This document shows positions 16,934 through 26,206 of a DNA stretch of 64,000 bases, in pieces. How positions within the stretch are numbered: the stretch's first letter is position 1; every line of letters starts with the position of its first letter. The DNA comes from a bacterium. GTDB taxonomy: Bacteria > Gemmatimonadota > Gemmatimonadetes > Gemmatimonadales > Gemmatimonadaceae. Below the pieces are notes generated by a model. The model searched no databases and had not been told where the DNA came from. It worked only from the letters and a program-made list of their open reading frames with translations. The translations under genes were made by a program, and so were the position numbers. The stretch covers positions 1 to 64,000 of the forward strand of contig JAKAJN010000003.1 in assembly GCA_021813725.1 (NCBI GenBank), read 5' to 3'.

Positions 16934-18126
16934 CACGAATCCAAGTACGGCGAATCAGCCACCGGCTTCACCTTCTTCTTGAATCCGGCCAGCGCCTTCA
17001 CGAACGCCTCGCCCAGCTCGGCAATCTGCCAGCGCCTGAGTTCCGGGATGGACGCCAGCTCCTCCACCGACGACGGCACCAATCGCGCGACGGCCTCGAG
17101 GCGCTCGCGCGACCCGAGGACTCCCGGGTCGAGCTCGAGCCGCACGGCAGCGGCATCGCGCACCGCCTTGAGGCGGCCAACCTTGTCGTCGAACTCGGGG
17201 TCCTTCTCCCAGCGCGCCGACTTGGGGAAGCGCGGGAGCTGCGCGTCGGGCACGGCGAGCCCGCGCTCCACCGCCGCCATCACCTCGCTGGCGGCGCGCT
17301 CCACCATGCCGCGCGGCATGCCCTTGATCTTTCCGAGCGCGTCAGCGGACTTCGGCTGCAGCCGCGCAATCTCGAGCAGCACCTCGTTGGCGACAACGCG
17401 GAAGGTCGAGCGGTCGAGGGCGTGCGCCGTCGCGTCGCGCCACTGCGTCACCTCGCGCAGGACCGCCAGTTCGCGGCGCGTCAGGTCGCGCGCCCCCTTG
17501 AGACGCAGGAACGCCTGCCCCGCGTCTTCCGGTGCCCAGCGGGTGCCTTCCAGCCGGTCAAACTCCTCGCGGGCCCAGCTCCACCGCCCCTTGGCTTCCA
17601 ACTGCCGCTTCAGCTCATCGCGCAGTTGCAACAGGTGCATGGTGTCCTGCGCGGCGTAGTCGAGCATCCCCGGCGTGAGCGGTCGCATGGACCAGTCGGC
17701 GCGCTGGTGCTTCTTGTCGAGCTTCACGCCAAAGTGCTGCTCGAGCAATGCGGCCAGGCCGAACGCCTTGATGCCGAGCAATTGCGCCGCCACCCGCGTG
17801 TCGAAGATCATCCGCACGTGCCAGCCGTAGTCCTGATGGAGCAGGCGCAGGTCGTAATCGGCGTCGTGGAAGACTACCTCGACCTTGGGGTCTTCGAGCA
17901 GCGCGCCGAGGACCGCCGGTACGGCGATCGGCAGCGGATCAATGATCGCATGCTGGTCGCGCGTCGAGAGCTGCAGCAGGTAGATGCGGTCAATGAACCG
18001 ATGAAAGGAGGCGCCCTCGGTGTCGAGCGCGAGGATCGGCGTGCCGCGAATCCCCTCGAGGAACGTCCCGACGGCGTCATTCGAATCGAGGTATCGCACC
18101 GTCGGTGCTGCGCTCTTGGGATGCAC
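16933..18126 (-). CDS. rnd: Ribonuclease D
   Basis: 397 residues from a GTG at 18126. The DEDDy exonuclease motifs are complete: ALDTEG (D35, E37), FHDADYDLRLLHQ (ExoII aspartate) and DYAAQDTMHLL (ExoIII Y-x3-D). The C-terminal half carries the HRDC-type helical domains (WRDATAHALDRSTFRVVAN, SKSADALGKIKGMP-like region). RNase D trims the 3' ends of tRNA precursors and other structured RNAs in the cytosol. The open frame extends upstream to 18696, but the domain starts just after 18126. The stop lies at the outer edge of the inverted repeat shared with the SufT-like gene. Confidence 0.92.
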   Translation of the reverse strand: MHPKSAAPTVRYLDSNDAVGTFLEGIRGTPILALDTEGASFHRFIDRIYLLQLSTRDQHAIIDPLPIAVPAVLGALLEDPKVEVVFHDADYDLRLLHQDYGWHVRMIFDTRVAAQLLGIKAFGLAALLEQHFGVKLDKKHQRADWSMRPLTPGMLDYAAQDTMHLLQLRDELKRQLEAKGRWSWAREEFDRLEGTRWAPEDAGQAFLRLKGARDLTRRELAVLREVTQWRDATAHALDRSTFRVVANEVLLEIARLQPKSADALGKIKGMPRGMVERAASEVMAAVERGLAVPDAQLPRFPKSARWEKDPEFDDKVGRLKAVRDAAAVRLELDPGVLGSRERLEAVARLVPSSVEELASIPELRRWQIAELGEAFVKALAGFKKKVKPVADSPYLDS

Positions 18127-18202
18127 TCGCTTCCTTCCTCTCCGGTGTCGCGTGTGGTAGAAATGTAGCAAGGCTTCCCGTTGAACACCCGCCACCCGCG
18201 CC

Positions 18203-19456
18203 ATGCCCGCCGACTCGACGCCCCGCGTGCCTTCCGAACCCGCCGTCCCGACGCCCGACCGCACCGCACGTTCGCGCTGGGGCGGGCGGCTCACCACGGA
18301 GCACGCCGACCTGGTGCGGGCCGCGCTGATCATCGTCTTTGTCCTCGTCGGCCTGCAGTTGCTCTGGGCCGCACGCATCCTGGCGCTGACAGCGTTCCTT
18401 GGCGTGCTCTTCGGACTCGGTGCGGCCCCCGCCGTCACGCTGCTCGAGCGGCGTGGCTTCCGGCGCGGCATCGCCTCGCCACTCGTCGTCTTCGGCGTGG
18501 TTGGCATCGTCCTCGCCCTGGCGGGGTGGTCGGCACCGACGCTCATCACGCAGTCGCAGGAAATTCGCACGCGCTTTCCCGCGGCCATCGAGAAGGTGGA
18601 AACCTGGATGGCCACCAACCAGCCGCGGCTGCTCGATGCGATCGCCGGCGCTCCGGCGCCGACCGTCGACTCCGCGGGCTCGGCGGGCGCCGGCACCGTG
18701 CCGTCAGTGGACTCGCTGCAGACCGCCGCGCAGCCCGGGCACGGGCGGCTCGTCGAGGCGTTCTATAACCAGGCCGGTCGACTGAAGACCGTTGCGCTCG
18801 GCATCCTGACCTCGACGCTCGCCGTCTTCGGCGGTTTCGTCCTCGTCCTCTTCCTGGCGGTGTACGTGGCCGCCGAGCCGGATGTCTACCGGCGTGGGGC
18901 ACTGCTGCTGTTCAGCCCGCCGACCCGACGGCGCCTCGCCCCGGTGCTCGATGCCATCGCCGTGAAGCTGCGCCGCTGGCTCGGCACACAGGCCATCGCC
19001 ATGCTCGTGATCGGCACCGTGACCACAATCACGCTGATGATCATCGGCGTGCGCGCCGCGTTGCCGCTCGGCATCCTCGCCGGCATACTCGAGTTCATCC
19101 CAAACATCGGCCCGACGCTGAGCGCCATCCCGGCCATCGTCGTGGCGTTCGTGGACTCGCCGCAGAAGGCGCTGGTCGTGATGATGGCCTACTGGGGCAT
19201 TCAGTTCCTCGAGAACAACCTGCTCATCCCGTACCTGATGAAGGAGCAGCTCGACCTGCCACCAGCGCTCACCATGATGACGCAGGTCGTGATGGCCTAC
19301 GTGTTCGGGCTGATGGGGCTCTTCGTGGCGACACCACTCCTGGCGGCCATCATGGTGGCGGTACAGATGCTGCACGTGGAGCGCGAATCGGAGGAGACCC
19401 CGGCGGAGGCGACGAACGGGTCAGCCGCAGCCGCGTCGTCGGGAGCCAGCGCATGA
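18203..19456 (+). CDS. AI-2E / PerM-family membrane permease
   Basis: 417 residues, about eight membrane segments in the family order: two at about 38-90 (ALIIVFVLVGLQLLW), one at about 92-112, then a soluble stretch (about 120-185), and a cluster after residue 200 including TVTTITLMIIGVRAALPLGI and the conserved LEFIPNIGPTLSAIPAIVVA loop. The PF01594 name derives from E. coli TqsA; members also include Na+/H+ antiporters, so AI-2 export should not be assumed. The TGA overlaps the ATG of the next gene (ATGA), indicating coupling to the hydrolase. Confidence 0.88.
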   Translation: MPADSTPRVPSEPAVPTPDRTARSRWGGRLTTEHADLVRAALIIVFVLVGLQLLWAARILALTAFLGVLFGLGAAPAVTLLERRGFRRGIASPLVVFGVVGIVLALAGWSAPTLITQSQEIRTRFPAAIEKVETWMATNQPRLLDAIAGAPAPTVDSAGSAGAGTVPSVDSLQTAAQPGHGRLVEAFYNQAGRLKTVALGILTSTLAVFGGFVLVLFLAVYVAAEPDVYRRGALLLFSPPTRRRLAPVLDAIAVKLRRWLGTQAIAMLVIGTVTTITLMIIGVRAALPLGILAGILEFIPNIGPTLSAIPAIVVAFVDSPQKALVVMMAYWGIQFLENNLLIPYLMKEQLDLPPALTMMTQVVMAYVFGLMGLFVATPLLAAIMVAVQMLHVERESEETPAEATNGSAAAASSGASA

Positions 19457-20247
19457 TTGCGTACGTCGAAGGGCGCGCGATCGGATACGACGACGTTGGG
19501 TCGGGCGTACCGGTGCTCTTCCTGCACGGGTTTCCGCACAACCGCTCGCTCTGGGGGCCGCAGCTCGGCGCGCTCGCCGCCCCGGCGCGCACCATCAGCA
19601 TGGACCTGCGCGGGTTCGGTGAAAGCGCGCCGAGCGCGCCGGGAAGCGTGGATGGCTATGCCGACGACGCCGCGGCCCTCCTCTCCGAACTGGGAGTGGA
19701 TCGCGCCATCGTGGCGGGCCTGTCGATGGGCGGATACGCCACCTTCGCCTTCTGGCGCCGCCATCGCGAACGTGTGCGGGCCCTCGTCCTCTGCGACACG
19801 CGCGCGACCGCCGACAACGACACCGGTCAACAGGCACGGCGCGAGATGCAGGCCCTGGTGCAGGATCGCGGCAGCATGGCCGTGGCCAACCAGATGATCG
19901 CCGGCATGGTGGGGCGCACTACGCGGGAGAAGAACCCCGAACTCGTGGACGAACTGCATCGCATGATGTCGCTCGCCCCCACGCAGGGAATCGTCGATGC
20001 GCTCGATGCGCTGCGGACGCGCCCCGATTCCACGCCCACCCTGGCCACGATTGATGTGCCGACGCTCGTCGTCGTCGGCGACGAGGACGTGCTCACGCCG
20101 GTGAAGGACGCGCGGGCGATGCATCTCGCCATCGGTGGCAGCCGCCTCGAAGTGATCGCCAGCGCCGGACATGTCAGCAACATGGAGCGCCCGGCGGCGT
20201 TCAATCATGTCCTCAGCGAGTTCCTGTTCTCGCTCACGGCGCAGTAG
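19453..20247 (+). CDS. Alpha/beta hydrolase
   Basis: 264 residues, cytosolic. The oxyanion block is LFLHGFPHNRSLW, followed by DLRGFGES, the nucleophile elbow GLSMGG (about residue 96), the acid in VVGDEDVLTP (about 213) and the histidine in SAGHVSNMERP (about 240). It is close in layout to 3-oxoadipate enol-lactonase and related esterases, but there are no aromatic-catabolism neighbours, so a general hydrolase call is safer. It is translationally coupled to the permease gene. A six-copy heptamer array begins 27 bases after its stop. Confidence 0.85.
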   Translation: MIAYVEGRAIGYDDVGSGVPVLFLHGFPHNRSLWGPQLGALAAPARTISMDLRGFGESAPSAPGSVDGYADDAAALLSELGVDRAIVAGLSMGGYATFAFWRRHRERVRALVLCDTRATADNDTGQQARREMQALVQDRGSMAVANQMIAGMVGRTTREKNPELVDELHRMMSLAPTQGIVDALDALRTRPDSTPTLATIDVPTLVVVGDEDVLTPVKDARAMHLAIGGSRLEVIASAGHVSNMERPAAFNHVLSEFLFSLTAQ

Positions 20248-20273
20248 CACCCTGTAGATTACGCTCCAGTCGA

Positions 20274-20315
20274 CCGTCCACCATCTACCGTCCACCGTCC
20301 ACCGTCCACCGTCCA
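20274..20315. repeat. Period-7 tandem array (CCGTCCA x6)
   Basis: Six units in exact register (one is CCATCTA), ending 5 bases before the TTG start at 20321. The pyrimidine strand is mRNA sense; no Shine-Dalgarno sequence is present. Confidence 0.95.
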
Positions 20316-20320
20316 AGCAG

Positions 20321-20932
20321 TTGTCCACCATCTCTGCCGCCGAGAGCTCGACTCCGGCCCGCATCGGCGCCGTGCTGTTCCGCAATCGCGGCTGGCTGCC
20401 CGTGCCGTTTCTTGCCGTGCCCCTGCTCGCCCCAGGCGGCATCACCCGGGTCGGCGCCCTGGTCGGTGCCCTGCTGATCGTGCTCGGCGAAGCGTGGCGC
20501 CTCTGGGGCGTGGCCACCGCAGGCACCGTCACGCGACGCCGGTCGCGCAACGTCCAGAAGCTCGTGACGCACGGCCCATTCGCGCTGAGCCGCAATCCGC
20601 TCTACAACGGCAACTTCCTTATCTGGATGGGCTTCGCCGCTATCAGTGGCGTCTGGTGGTTCCTGCCCATCGCCGTCGCCCTGTTCGCCGTCGAGTACTA
20701 CTTCATCGTGTGCTACGAAGAGGGAGTGCTCGAGTCCATCTTCGGCGAGGAGTATCTCGCGTTCAAGCAGCGCACGCCGCGCTGGATTCCCACAGGCGCA
20801 TCCGGACCGGTCAACGGCGAGTTCTTCTGGGGCGAAGCGTGGAAGAGCGAGATCAGCACGTTCCTGCAGTACGCCGCCCTGCTCGTTGTGTTTGTGGCGA
20901 AGGAGAAGTACTTCCCGCGGGGGATTTTCTAG
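20321..20932 (+). CDS. Isoprenylcysteine / phospholipid methyltransferase-like membrane protein
   Basis: 203 residues. The ICMT/PEMT-type core is visible: THGPFALSRNPLYNGNFL (the SAM-binding RHPxY-like motif), a hydrophobic hairpin (WFLPIAVALFAVEYYFIV), then YEEGVLESIFGEEYLAFKQR, whose acidic and glycine residues complete the family signature. Members methylate isoprenylcysteines, phospholipids or small molecules at the membrane. The start is uncertain: the TTG at 20321 follows directly on a heptamer array without a ribosome-binding site. There are about four membrane segments. The substrate is unknown. Confidence 0.8.
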   Translation: MSTISAAESSTPARIGAVLFRNRGWLPVPFLAVPLLAPGGITRVGALVGALLIVLGEAWRLWGVATAGTVTRRRSRNVQKLVTHGPFALSRNPLYNGNFLIWMGFAAISGVWWFLPIAVALFAVEYYFIVCYEEGVLESIFGEEYLAFKQRTPRWIPTGASGPVNGEFFWGEAWKSEISTFLQYAALLVVFVAKEKYFPRGIF

Positions 20933-20963
20933 AGGAGCGCGACGGCGCTGCGGCGCGCCTTGA

Positions 20964-21227
20964 TTAGCGCGTCGGCTTCCCCGGCGGATTCTCTCCCTTG
21001 AAAACCTCGCGGTTCTTCTCGATGTACTGCTTGAGGTTCGCCGGCACGTCCTCTTCGGGGAAGATGGCCGTCACGGGGCATTCGGGCTCGCAAGCGCCGC
21101 AGTCAATGCACTCGTCCGGGTGGATGTACAGCTGGTCTGGCCCCTCGTAGATGCAGTCCACGGGGCAGACATCGACACACGCCTTGTCCTTCGTGCCGAT
21201 GCAGGCTTCGGTGATCACGTACGGCAT
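20964..21227 (-). CDS. Ferredoxin, 7Fe/8Fe bacterial type
   Basis: 87 residues from the ATG at 21227. The N-terminal cluster cysteines are C9, C17, C21 and C25 ([19 protein letters not shown]); the second site is [12 protein letters not shown]. The sequence closely follows Azotobacter ferredoxin I in its first 60 residues, including [19 protein letters not shown]. The second cysteine of the first motif (KC in FdI) is replaced by GT, as in actinobacterial and Thermus 7Fe ferredoxins, so a [3Fe-4S]/[4Fe-4S] pair is likely. It is a low-potential cytosolic electron carrier, divergent from the Mo hydroxylase genes. Confidence 0.92.
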   Translation of the reverse strand: MPYVITEACIGTKDKACVDVCPVDCIYEGPDQLYIHPDECIDCGACEPECPVTAIFPEEDVPANLKQYIEKNREVFKGENPPGKPTR

Positions 21228-21365
21228 GGATGCTCCTGAGGGTGGGATCGCGGCGTACACCCGGAAGATAAGCGGCGCACCAAGGTGCCTCAACCAGAGG
21301 CGTGCGGTCGTTCCCTCTGGTACGCCGTGGTAGACGGCGTCGTTCTGTCGTACTCTTAGACCACC

Positions 21366-21842
21366 ATGCGTCTCTCTGTCAACGGCTCCCCGCGCGACGT
21401 GGATCCCACGCGCGCGCCGACCCTGCTCGCCGCACTCCGCGATGAACTGGGACTCATCGGTCCCAAGCTCAGCTGCGACCACGGTGAATGCGGCGCGTGC
21501 ACGGTGCGCCTCGATGGCGAACTGGTCTACGCCTGCCTCACACTGACGGCCGCCTGCGAGGGCGCGCACGTCCAGACGGTCGAAGGGCTCTCGCCGGCGG
21601 GGACGCTGCACCCGCTTCAACAGGCCTTCATCACGCACGACGCGGCACAGTGCGGCTTCTGCACGCCGGGCCAGTTACTTGCCGCACAGGCACTGCTCGA
21701 GCGCAACCCGCACCCGACGGATGACGAAATCCGCGTGGCGATGAGCGGCAATCTGTGCCGGTGCGGCACATACCCCAAGATCATCGCCGCCATTCGCGCC
21801 GTCGCCGACGCCTCGGGCGGCGCCGCCGGAGCCCCCGCGTGA
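21366..21842 (+). CDS. Molybdenum hydroxylase small (2x[2Fe-2S]) subunit
   Basis: 158 residues, the usual length. The plant-type [2Fe-2S] site is [11 protein letters not shown] (about residue 38) with a fourth cysteine in VYACLTL. The second helical cluster site is CGFCTPG (about 98) and CRCGTYP (about 133). The subunit passes electrons from the Mo centre to the FAD subunit. There is no Tat signal, unlike E. coli PaoA, so a cytosolic complex is likely. The stop overlaps the GTG of the large-subunit gene (GTGA). The FAD subunit is not next door but at 33377. Confidence 0.94.
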   Translation: MRLSVNGSPRDVDPTRAPTLLAALRDELGLIGPKLSCDHGECGACTVRLDGELVYACLTLTAACEGAHVQTVEGLSPAGTLHPLQQAFITHDAAQCGFCTPGQLLAAQALLERNPHPTDDEIRVAMSGNLCRCGTYPKIIAAIRAVADASGGAAGAPA

Positions 21843-24124
21843 GCGCGCCCAAGGACTCGGGGAAGCGTTTCGTTCAAACGACGGTCGAGGTGGAAGGGCG
21901 CACCGAGACGCGTGTCGTCGAACTCCCGGCGTTCGAACCGGCACCCTGGGGAGCCGACGCGCCACTCGCCATCGTCGGCACAAGTCCGCCCCGAGTCGAT
22001 GCGCGGGAGAAGGTCACGGGGCGAGCCCGCTACACGGCCGACGTCGTTCGACCCGGAATGCTGTACGCGGTAATCGTGCGCTCGCCCATCGCCAAAGGCA
22101 CGGTCACCAGCCTGGACCTGGAGATAGCGCGTGGCATGCCCGGCGTCCGCGGTGTGATGGGCCCGGGTGATGCGCCGGCGGCCACGCGTCTGTTTCGCCG
22201 CGACATCTCGTATGCGGGACAGTCCATCGCCGCAGTCTGCGCCGAGCGTCTGCTCGACGCCGAGCGCGCGGCGCGGTCGATTGCCGAGTCGCTGATCATC
22301 GCACCAGCGCCGCACGCGGTCACCGCCGAGGAAGCGCTGGCGAACGACGCGCCGCGCGTGCGGGACACCGGCAACGCCACCGAACCAGACGTCGTCACGC
22401 GCGGCGATGTCGCGCACGGCCTCACGATGGCCGATGTCACGCTGACGCGCGAATACCGCACACCAGTCGCCCTGCATTCGGCGCTCGAACCCCACGGCGC
22501 CGTCTGCGAGTGGAATGGCGACCAGCTCACGGTGTGGGAAAGCACGCAGGGCATTTTCCGCGTGCGCAGCGATGTGGCCAAGGCGCTCGGCGTTGCACAA
22601 TCGCAGGTGCGCGTCATCAAGGACTATATGGGCGGCGGTTTTGGCGCCAAGAACAGCGCGGGGGCGCACACCTACACCGCAGCGCTCTTCGCGCGCGCCC
22701 TCGGTGCCCCGGTGCGCTGCATCAACGACCGGCGTGGCGAACAGACCGACACCGGCAACCGTCCCGCGACCATTCAGAAAGTCACCATCGCCGCCACGCG
22801 CGACGGGCGACTGACCGCGCTCGCCCTCGACGCCATCATCCCGCTCGGCATCGCCGGCTGGGAGGGCGGTCCGGCACAGATTTTCCACGAGCTGTACAGC
22901 TGCCCCAACGTTCGCACGTCGGAAACGATGGTGTACATCAACGCCGGCGGGATGCAGGCATTTCGCGGGCCCGGCTACGTGGAAGGCGCGTTCGCGCTCG
23001 AAGGAGCGATGAACGCGATGGCGCGCGCTCTCCAGATGGACCCCGTCATCTTCCGGCAGAAGAATCTCGCCACGCTGGACGAACGCACCGGCCGCGCCTT
23101 CAGCGGCAACCGGCTGGGGGAATGCTACACCGAGGGCATGAAACGCTTCGGCTGGCCCTCCACTGTCCACCGTTCACCGTCCGGCGTCGCTCGCGTGAAG
23201 CGCGGCCTCGGCGTCGCCGCGCAGACCTGGCCCACCGGCGGCGGCCCGCCGTCCTACGCGAATGTGCGGATCAACAGCGACGGTTCCGTGGACGTGCTCG
23301 CCGGTACGCAGGACCTCGGCACGGGGTCGCGCACGATACTCGCGCAGATTGCCGCCGAGGCATTGGGCGCGCGACTCGACAGCGTGCGCACGGTGATCGG
23401 AGATACGGAGCGACTGCCGTACACCGGAAACTCGTGGGGGTCGATGACCACGCCCAGTGTTGGCCCCGCCGTGCGCATGGCTGCGGAGGAAGCAAAATCG
23501 CATTTGCTTGACGCCGCGGCACAGATGCTGGATGTGCCGGTCGAACGCCTCGGTGCGCGCGATTCGCAGGTGCTGTTGGACGGCGTGCCGGCCCGGTCGT
23601 TCTCCGACCTCTGTCGCGCACTCGGCAGCGTGCAGATTGTCGGACACGGCTCGCGGGGCCCCAACCCTGAACTGGCCGTCGTCACCGTGGGCGCGCAGTT
23701 CGCCGAGGTGGAAGTGGATGTCGAAACCGGCGTGGTGAAAGTGCGGCGGATCGTCGCCGTGCACGACGCCGGACGCATCATCAATCCGGCGCTCGCCGAA
23801 AGCCAGTTGCACGGCGGCATCATTCAGGGAATCGGCTACGCGTTGTTCGAAGAGCGGCACATCGATCCCGCCACCGGCATGACTCTCAACGCCAACTTGC
23901 ACGACTACAAGGTGCCGACGATGGCCGACATTCCGGCCATCGACGCGTCATTCCTGCCGGGCGCTGATCCGGCGGCCAATCACGTTGGCGCGCGCGGCAT
24001 CGCCGAACCACCCATCATTCCCACCGCGCCGGCCATCGCGGCCGCGGTCGCCGATGCGCTGGGCGTGGAGGTGTGCGCACTCCCGCTCACCCCGTGGCGC
24101 GTACTCGGCGCGCTGGCGGAATAG
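21839..24124 (+). CDS. Molybdenum hydroxylase large (molybdopterin-binding) subunit, PaoC/xanthine dehydrogenase type
   Basis: 761 residues from a GTG overlapping the small-subunit stop. Features of the aldehyde oxidase / xanthine dehydrogenase large subunit: KVTGRARYTADV near the start, GGGFGAKN (Mo-pterin loop, about residue 265), GGMQAFRGPGYVEG (about 375), AQTWPTGGG and, near the end, the catalytic glutamate in ARGIAEPPI (about 720). With the small and FAD subunits it should oxidise an aldehyde or N-heterocycle. A four-unit heptamer array (23161-23188) is part of the coding sequence and gives the extra loop STVHRSPSGV (about 441-450). A five-unit array starts 4 bases after the stop codon. 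Confidence 0.92.
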   Translation: MSAPKDSGKRFVQTTVEVEGRTETRVVELPAFEPAPWGADAPLAIVGTSPPRVDAREKVTGRARYTADVVRPGMLYAVIVRSPIAKGTVTSLDLEIARGMPGVRGVMGPGDAPAATRLFRRDISYAGQSIAAVCAERLLDAERAARSIAESLIIAPAPHAVTAEEALANDAPRVRDTGNATEPDVVTRGDVAHGLTMADVTLTREYRTPVALHSALEPHGAVCEWNGDQLTVWESTQGIFRVRSDVAKALGVAQSQVRVIKDYMGGGFGAKNSAGAHTYTAALFARALGAPVRCINDRRGEQTDTGNRPATIQKVTIAATRDGRLTALALDAIIPLGIAGWEGGPAQIFHELYSCPNVRTSETMVYINAGGMQAFRGPGYVEGAFALEGAMNAMARALQMDPVIFRQKNLATLDERTGRAFSGNRLGECYTEGMKRFGWPSTVHRSPSGVARVKRGLGVAAQTWPTGGGPPSYANVRINSDGSVDVLAGTQDLGTGSRTILAQIAAEALGARLDSVRTVIGDTERLPYTGNSWGSMTTPSVGPAVRMAAEEAKSHLLDAAAQMLDVPVERLGARDSQVLLDGVPARSFSDLCRALGSVQIVGHGSRGPNPELAVVTVGAQFAEVEVDVETGVVKVRRIVAVHDAGRIINPALAESQLHGGIIQGIGYALFEERHIDPATGMTLNANLHDYKVPTMADIPAIDASFLPGADPAANHVGARGIAEPPIIPTAPAIAAAVADALGVEVCALPLTPWRVLGALAE
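23161..23188. repeat. Period-7 array inside the Mo hydroxylase large-subunit gene
   Basis: Four heptamers in register: CACTGTC, CACCGTT, CACCGTC, CGGCGTC. They are of the same kind as the intergenic CCGTCCA arrays but lie in the reading frame without disrupting it. Confidence 0.75.
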
Positions 24125-24127
24125 TCC

Positions 24128-24162
24128 CCGTCTCCCGTCTTCCGTCTTCCGTCTCCCGTCTC
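24128..24162. repeat. Period-7 tandem array (CCGTCTN x5)
   Basis: Five units in exact register filling nearly the whole gap between the large-subunit stop (24124) and the cupin ATG (24168). The pyrimidine strand is mRNA sense and no Shine-Dalgarno sequence is present. Confidence 0.95.
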
Positions 24163-24167
24163 ATTTC

Positions 24168-24533
24168 ATGCTCCCCACCAAAGTCGTCCTCTCCGACAAG
24201 CTGTCGCAGATCAACGAGCATTGGCATCCCCGCATCGTCGGCGAACTCAATGGCCAGCATGTGAAACTCGCCAAGCTGCAGGGCGAGTTCATCTGGCATC
24301 ATCACGAGGCGGAAGATGAGCTCTTTCTGGTGCTCGAGGGTGAACTCGAGATGCAGTTTCGCGATCAGTCCGTCGTGCTGCGGCCGGGCGAATTCCTGAT
24401 CGTCCCGCGCGGCGTCGAGCATCGACCCGTTGCCGCGAAGGAAGTGTCACTCTTGCTGTTCGAGCCCGCCGGAACGCTGAACACCGGCAACGTCGGCGGC
24501 GATCGTACCGTACTGAACCCAGAGCGATTGTAG
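24168..24533 (+). CDS. Small cupin-domain protein
   Basis: 121 residues, a single cupin barrel. Motif 1 supplies metal ligands in WHHHEAEDELFLVLEG (about residues 43-58: HHH, then E). Motif 2 is PGEFLIVPRGVEHRPVA with the last histidine. Such small cupins bind Fe, Mn or Ni and may be dioxygenases, isomerases or binding proteins; the substrate is unknown. The start is the ATG at 24168, with only a heptamer array in front of it. It may be read through from the Mo hydroxylase genes. Confidence 0.88.
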   Translation: MLPTKVVLSDKLSQINEHWHPRIVGELNGQHVKLAKLQGEFIWHHHEAEDELFLVLEGELEMQFRDQSVVLRPGEFLIVPRGVEHRPVAAKEVSLLLFEPAGTLNTGNVGGDRTVLNPERL

Positions 24534-24574
24534 CGCTCCGCCGTCCTTCGTTCTCCTTTTTCCGTCCGCCTGCC

Positions 24575-26206
24575 ATGAAGCGCCTTCTCGTCCTTCTCGT
24601 CCTTCTCGTCCTTCCCGCCGCACTGGGCGCGCAGGATCTCAATGCCACCGCCGACCGGATCTTCGCGGCGTGGAACAGCACGCATACGCCGGGGTGCGCG
24701 GTGGGGGTCGCGCGTAATGGCGCGACGATCTTCGCCAAAGGATACGGCATGGCCGATCTCGAGACCGGCACGCCGATCACGCCGCTCACGATCCTCGAGA
24801 GTGGATCGGTCGCCAAGCAGTTCACCGCCACGGCGGTGCTATTGCTGGCCGGCGAGGGGAAGCTTCGGCTCGACGACGACGTGCGGAAGTACATCCCGGA
24901 GCTGCCGTCGTACGGACGTGTCATCACGATTCGTCACTTGCTCTCACACACCAGCGGACTGCGCGAGTGGAGCAATCTCGTGGCCGATCAGGGGTATCCG
25001 CGCGGCACGCGGGTGACCACGCAGGCCGACCTGCTGGCCATCATCGTTCGGCAGAAGGCACTCAACTATCCCGTCGGCGACTTCTACTCCTACACGAACT
25101 CCGGATTCGCGCTCCTGCCGACCATTGTCGAACGCGTCAGCGGCATTCCGTTCGCGCGTTTCAGCACTGAGCGCATCTTCCGGCCGGCCGGGATGACCGA
25201 CACCCGCTGGCGCGACGACTACACGGCGCTGGTGCCACGGCGAGCGCAGGCGTACTCACGCCGGGCCGACGGCTGGCATCTCGAGATGCCGTTCGAGAAC
25301 GTGCACGGTCCCGGCGGACTGCTCACCACGGTCGGCGACTGGCTCACGTGGAACAACGCGTTGAACGCGCGGGCCTTCGGCGCGGTCAGTGATTCACTGC
25401 TCAGCCGCGCCACGCTCACCAGCGGCCGGCAGATTCCGTACGCGATGGGGATGATCAACGGCACGTACCGCGGCACGCCCGAGTGGCAGCATAGCGGCAG
25501 CACGGCCGGCTACAGCACCTTCCTCGCCCGGTATCCCAATGCCGGATTGTCCATCGCCGTGATGTGCAACGCCGCGGGGGCGCCTGCCACTGCGTACGTG
25601 CGACAGCTCGCGGACGCGCTGATCCCTGACCTGGCGCCGCTTCCCACGTTCGACACCGTCACCGTCGATGCGAGCCGTCTTGCACGGTACGTCGGCGTCT
25701 ATCGCGACAATCGCACGCACGATATCTCGGAAATGTTCGTGGACCGCGGGCAGCTGCGCGTCCGCGGCGGCGCGCCGCTTCGGGCGCTGCGCGACGGCGA
25801 TTTCCTGATGGGCGCTGCCTCCCGCCTGCAGTTCGTCACCGCCGCCGATGGCACGCCGACCGGTGTGCGCATCTTCGCCCCCGATGGCGACACGCTGAGC
25901 TGGACCTTCGAGTCGGCGGGGCGCTGGCTCGCCTCCGAAACGCAGCTGCAGGCGTATGCCGGCCGCTGGTATCAACCGGAGATCGACGCCACGTGGACTG
26001 CGACCGTGCAGAAGGGGGCACTCGTGATGGAGCTCCGCCCCGGCACGCAGTTCACGCTCATCCCGGCGTACGGAGATGCCTTCGAAGCCGGCCCGTACGG
26101 CAGCATCTGGTTCACGCGCGACAAGAGCGGCGCGGTGACCGCGATGCATGTGGGGGCGGGGAGGGTGTGGGAGCTAGGGTTTGCTAGAGAGAAGAAGCAG
26201 AGATAA
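24575..26206 (+). CDS. Class C beta-lactamase-family serine hydrolase with C-terminal lipocalin-like domain
   Basis: 543 residues. The signal peptide is built on repeated CTTCTCGTC codons (LLVLLVLLVL) and ends near ALGAQ. Catalytic boxes: S-x-x-K in SGSVAKQF (about residue 87), Y-x-N in YSYTNSGFAL (about 172) and HSGSTAG (about 307). The last 170 residues, with RYVGVYRDNRTHDI and YAGRWYQPEID, resemble the DUF3471/lipocalin-like domain found after this fold in secreted esterases and D-aminopeptidases. The final residues EKKQR and the TAA stop are written by the first unit of a period-11 repeat array. Location is periplasmic or secreted; the substrate is unknown. Confidence 0.88.
   Translation: MKRLLVLLVLLVLPAALGAQDLNATADRIFAAWNSTHTPGCAVGVARNGATIFAKGYGMADLETGTPITPLTILESGSVAKQFTATAVLLLAGEGKLRLDDDVRKYIPELPSYGRVITIRHLLSHTSGLREWSNLVADQGYPRGTRVTTQADLLAIIVRQKALNYPVGDFYSYTNSGFALLPTIVERVSGIPFARFSTERIFRPAGMTDTRWRDDYTALVPRRAQAYSRRADGWHLEMPFENVHGPGGLLTTVGDWLTWNNALNARAFGAVSDSLLSRATLTSGRQIPYAMGMINGTYRGTPEWQHSGSTAGYSTFLARYPNAGLSIAVMCNAAGAPATAYVRQLADALIPDLAPLPTFDTVTVDASRLARYVGVYRDNRTHDISEMFVDRGQLRVRGGAPLRALRDGDFLMGAASRLQFVTAADGTPTGVRIFAPDGDTLSWTFESAGRWLASETQLQAYAGRWYQPEIDATWTATVQKGALVMELRPGTQFTLIPAYGDAFEAGPYGSIWFTRDKSGAVTAMHVGAGRVWELGFAREKKQR

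Noticed and set aside
18203-19456. Autoinducer-2 exporter
   Set aside because: The family name is historical and includes ion antiporters; nothing in the context supports quorum sensing.
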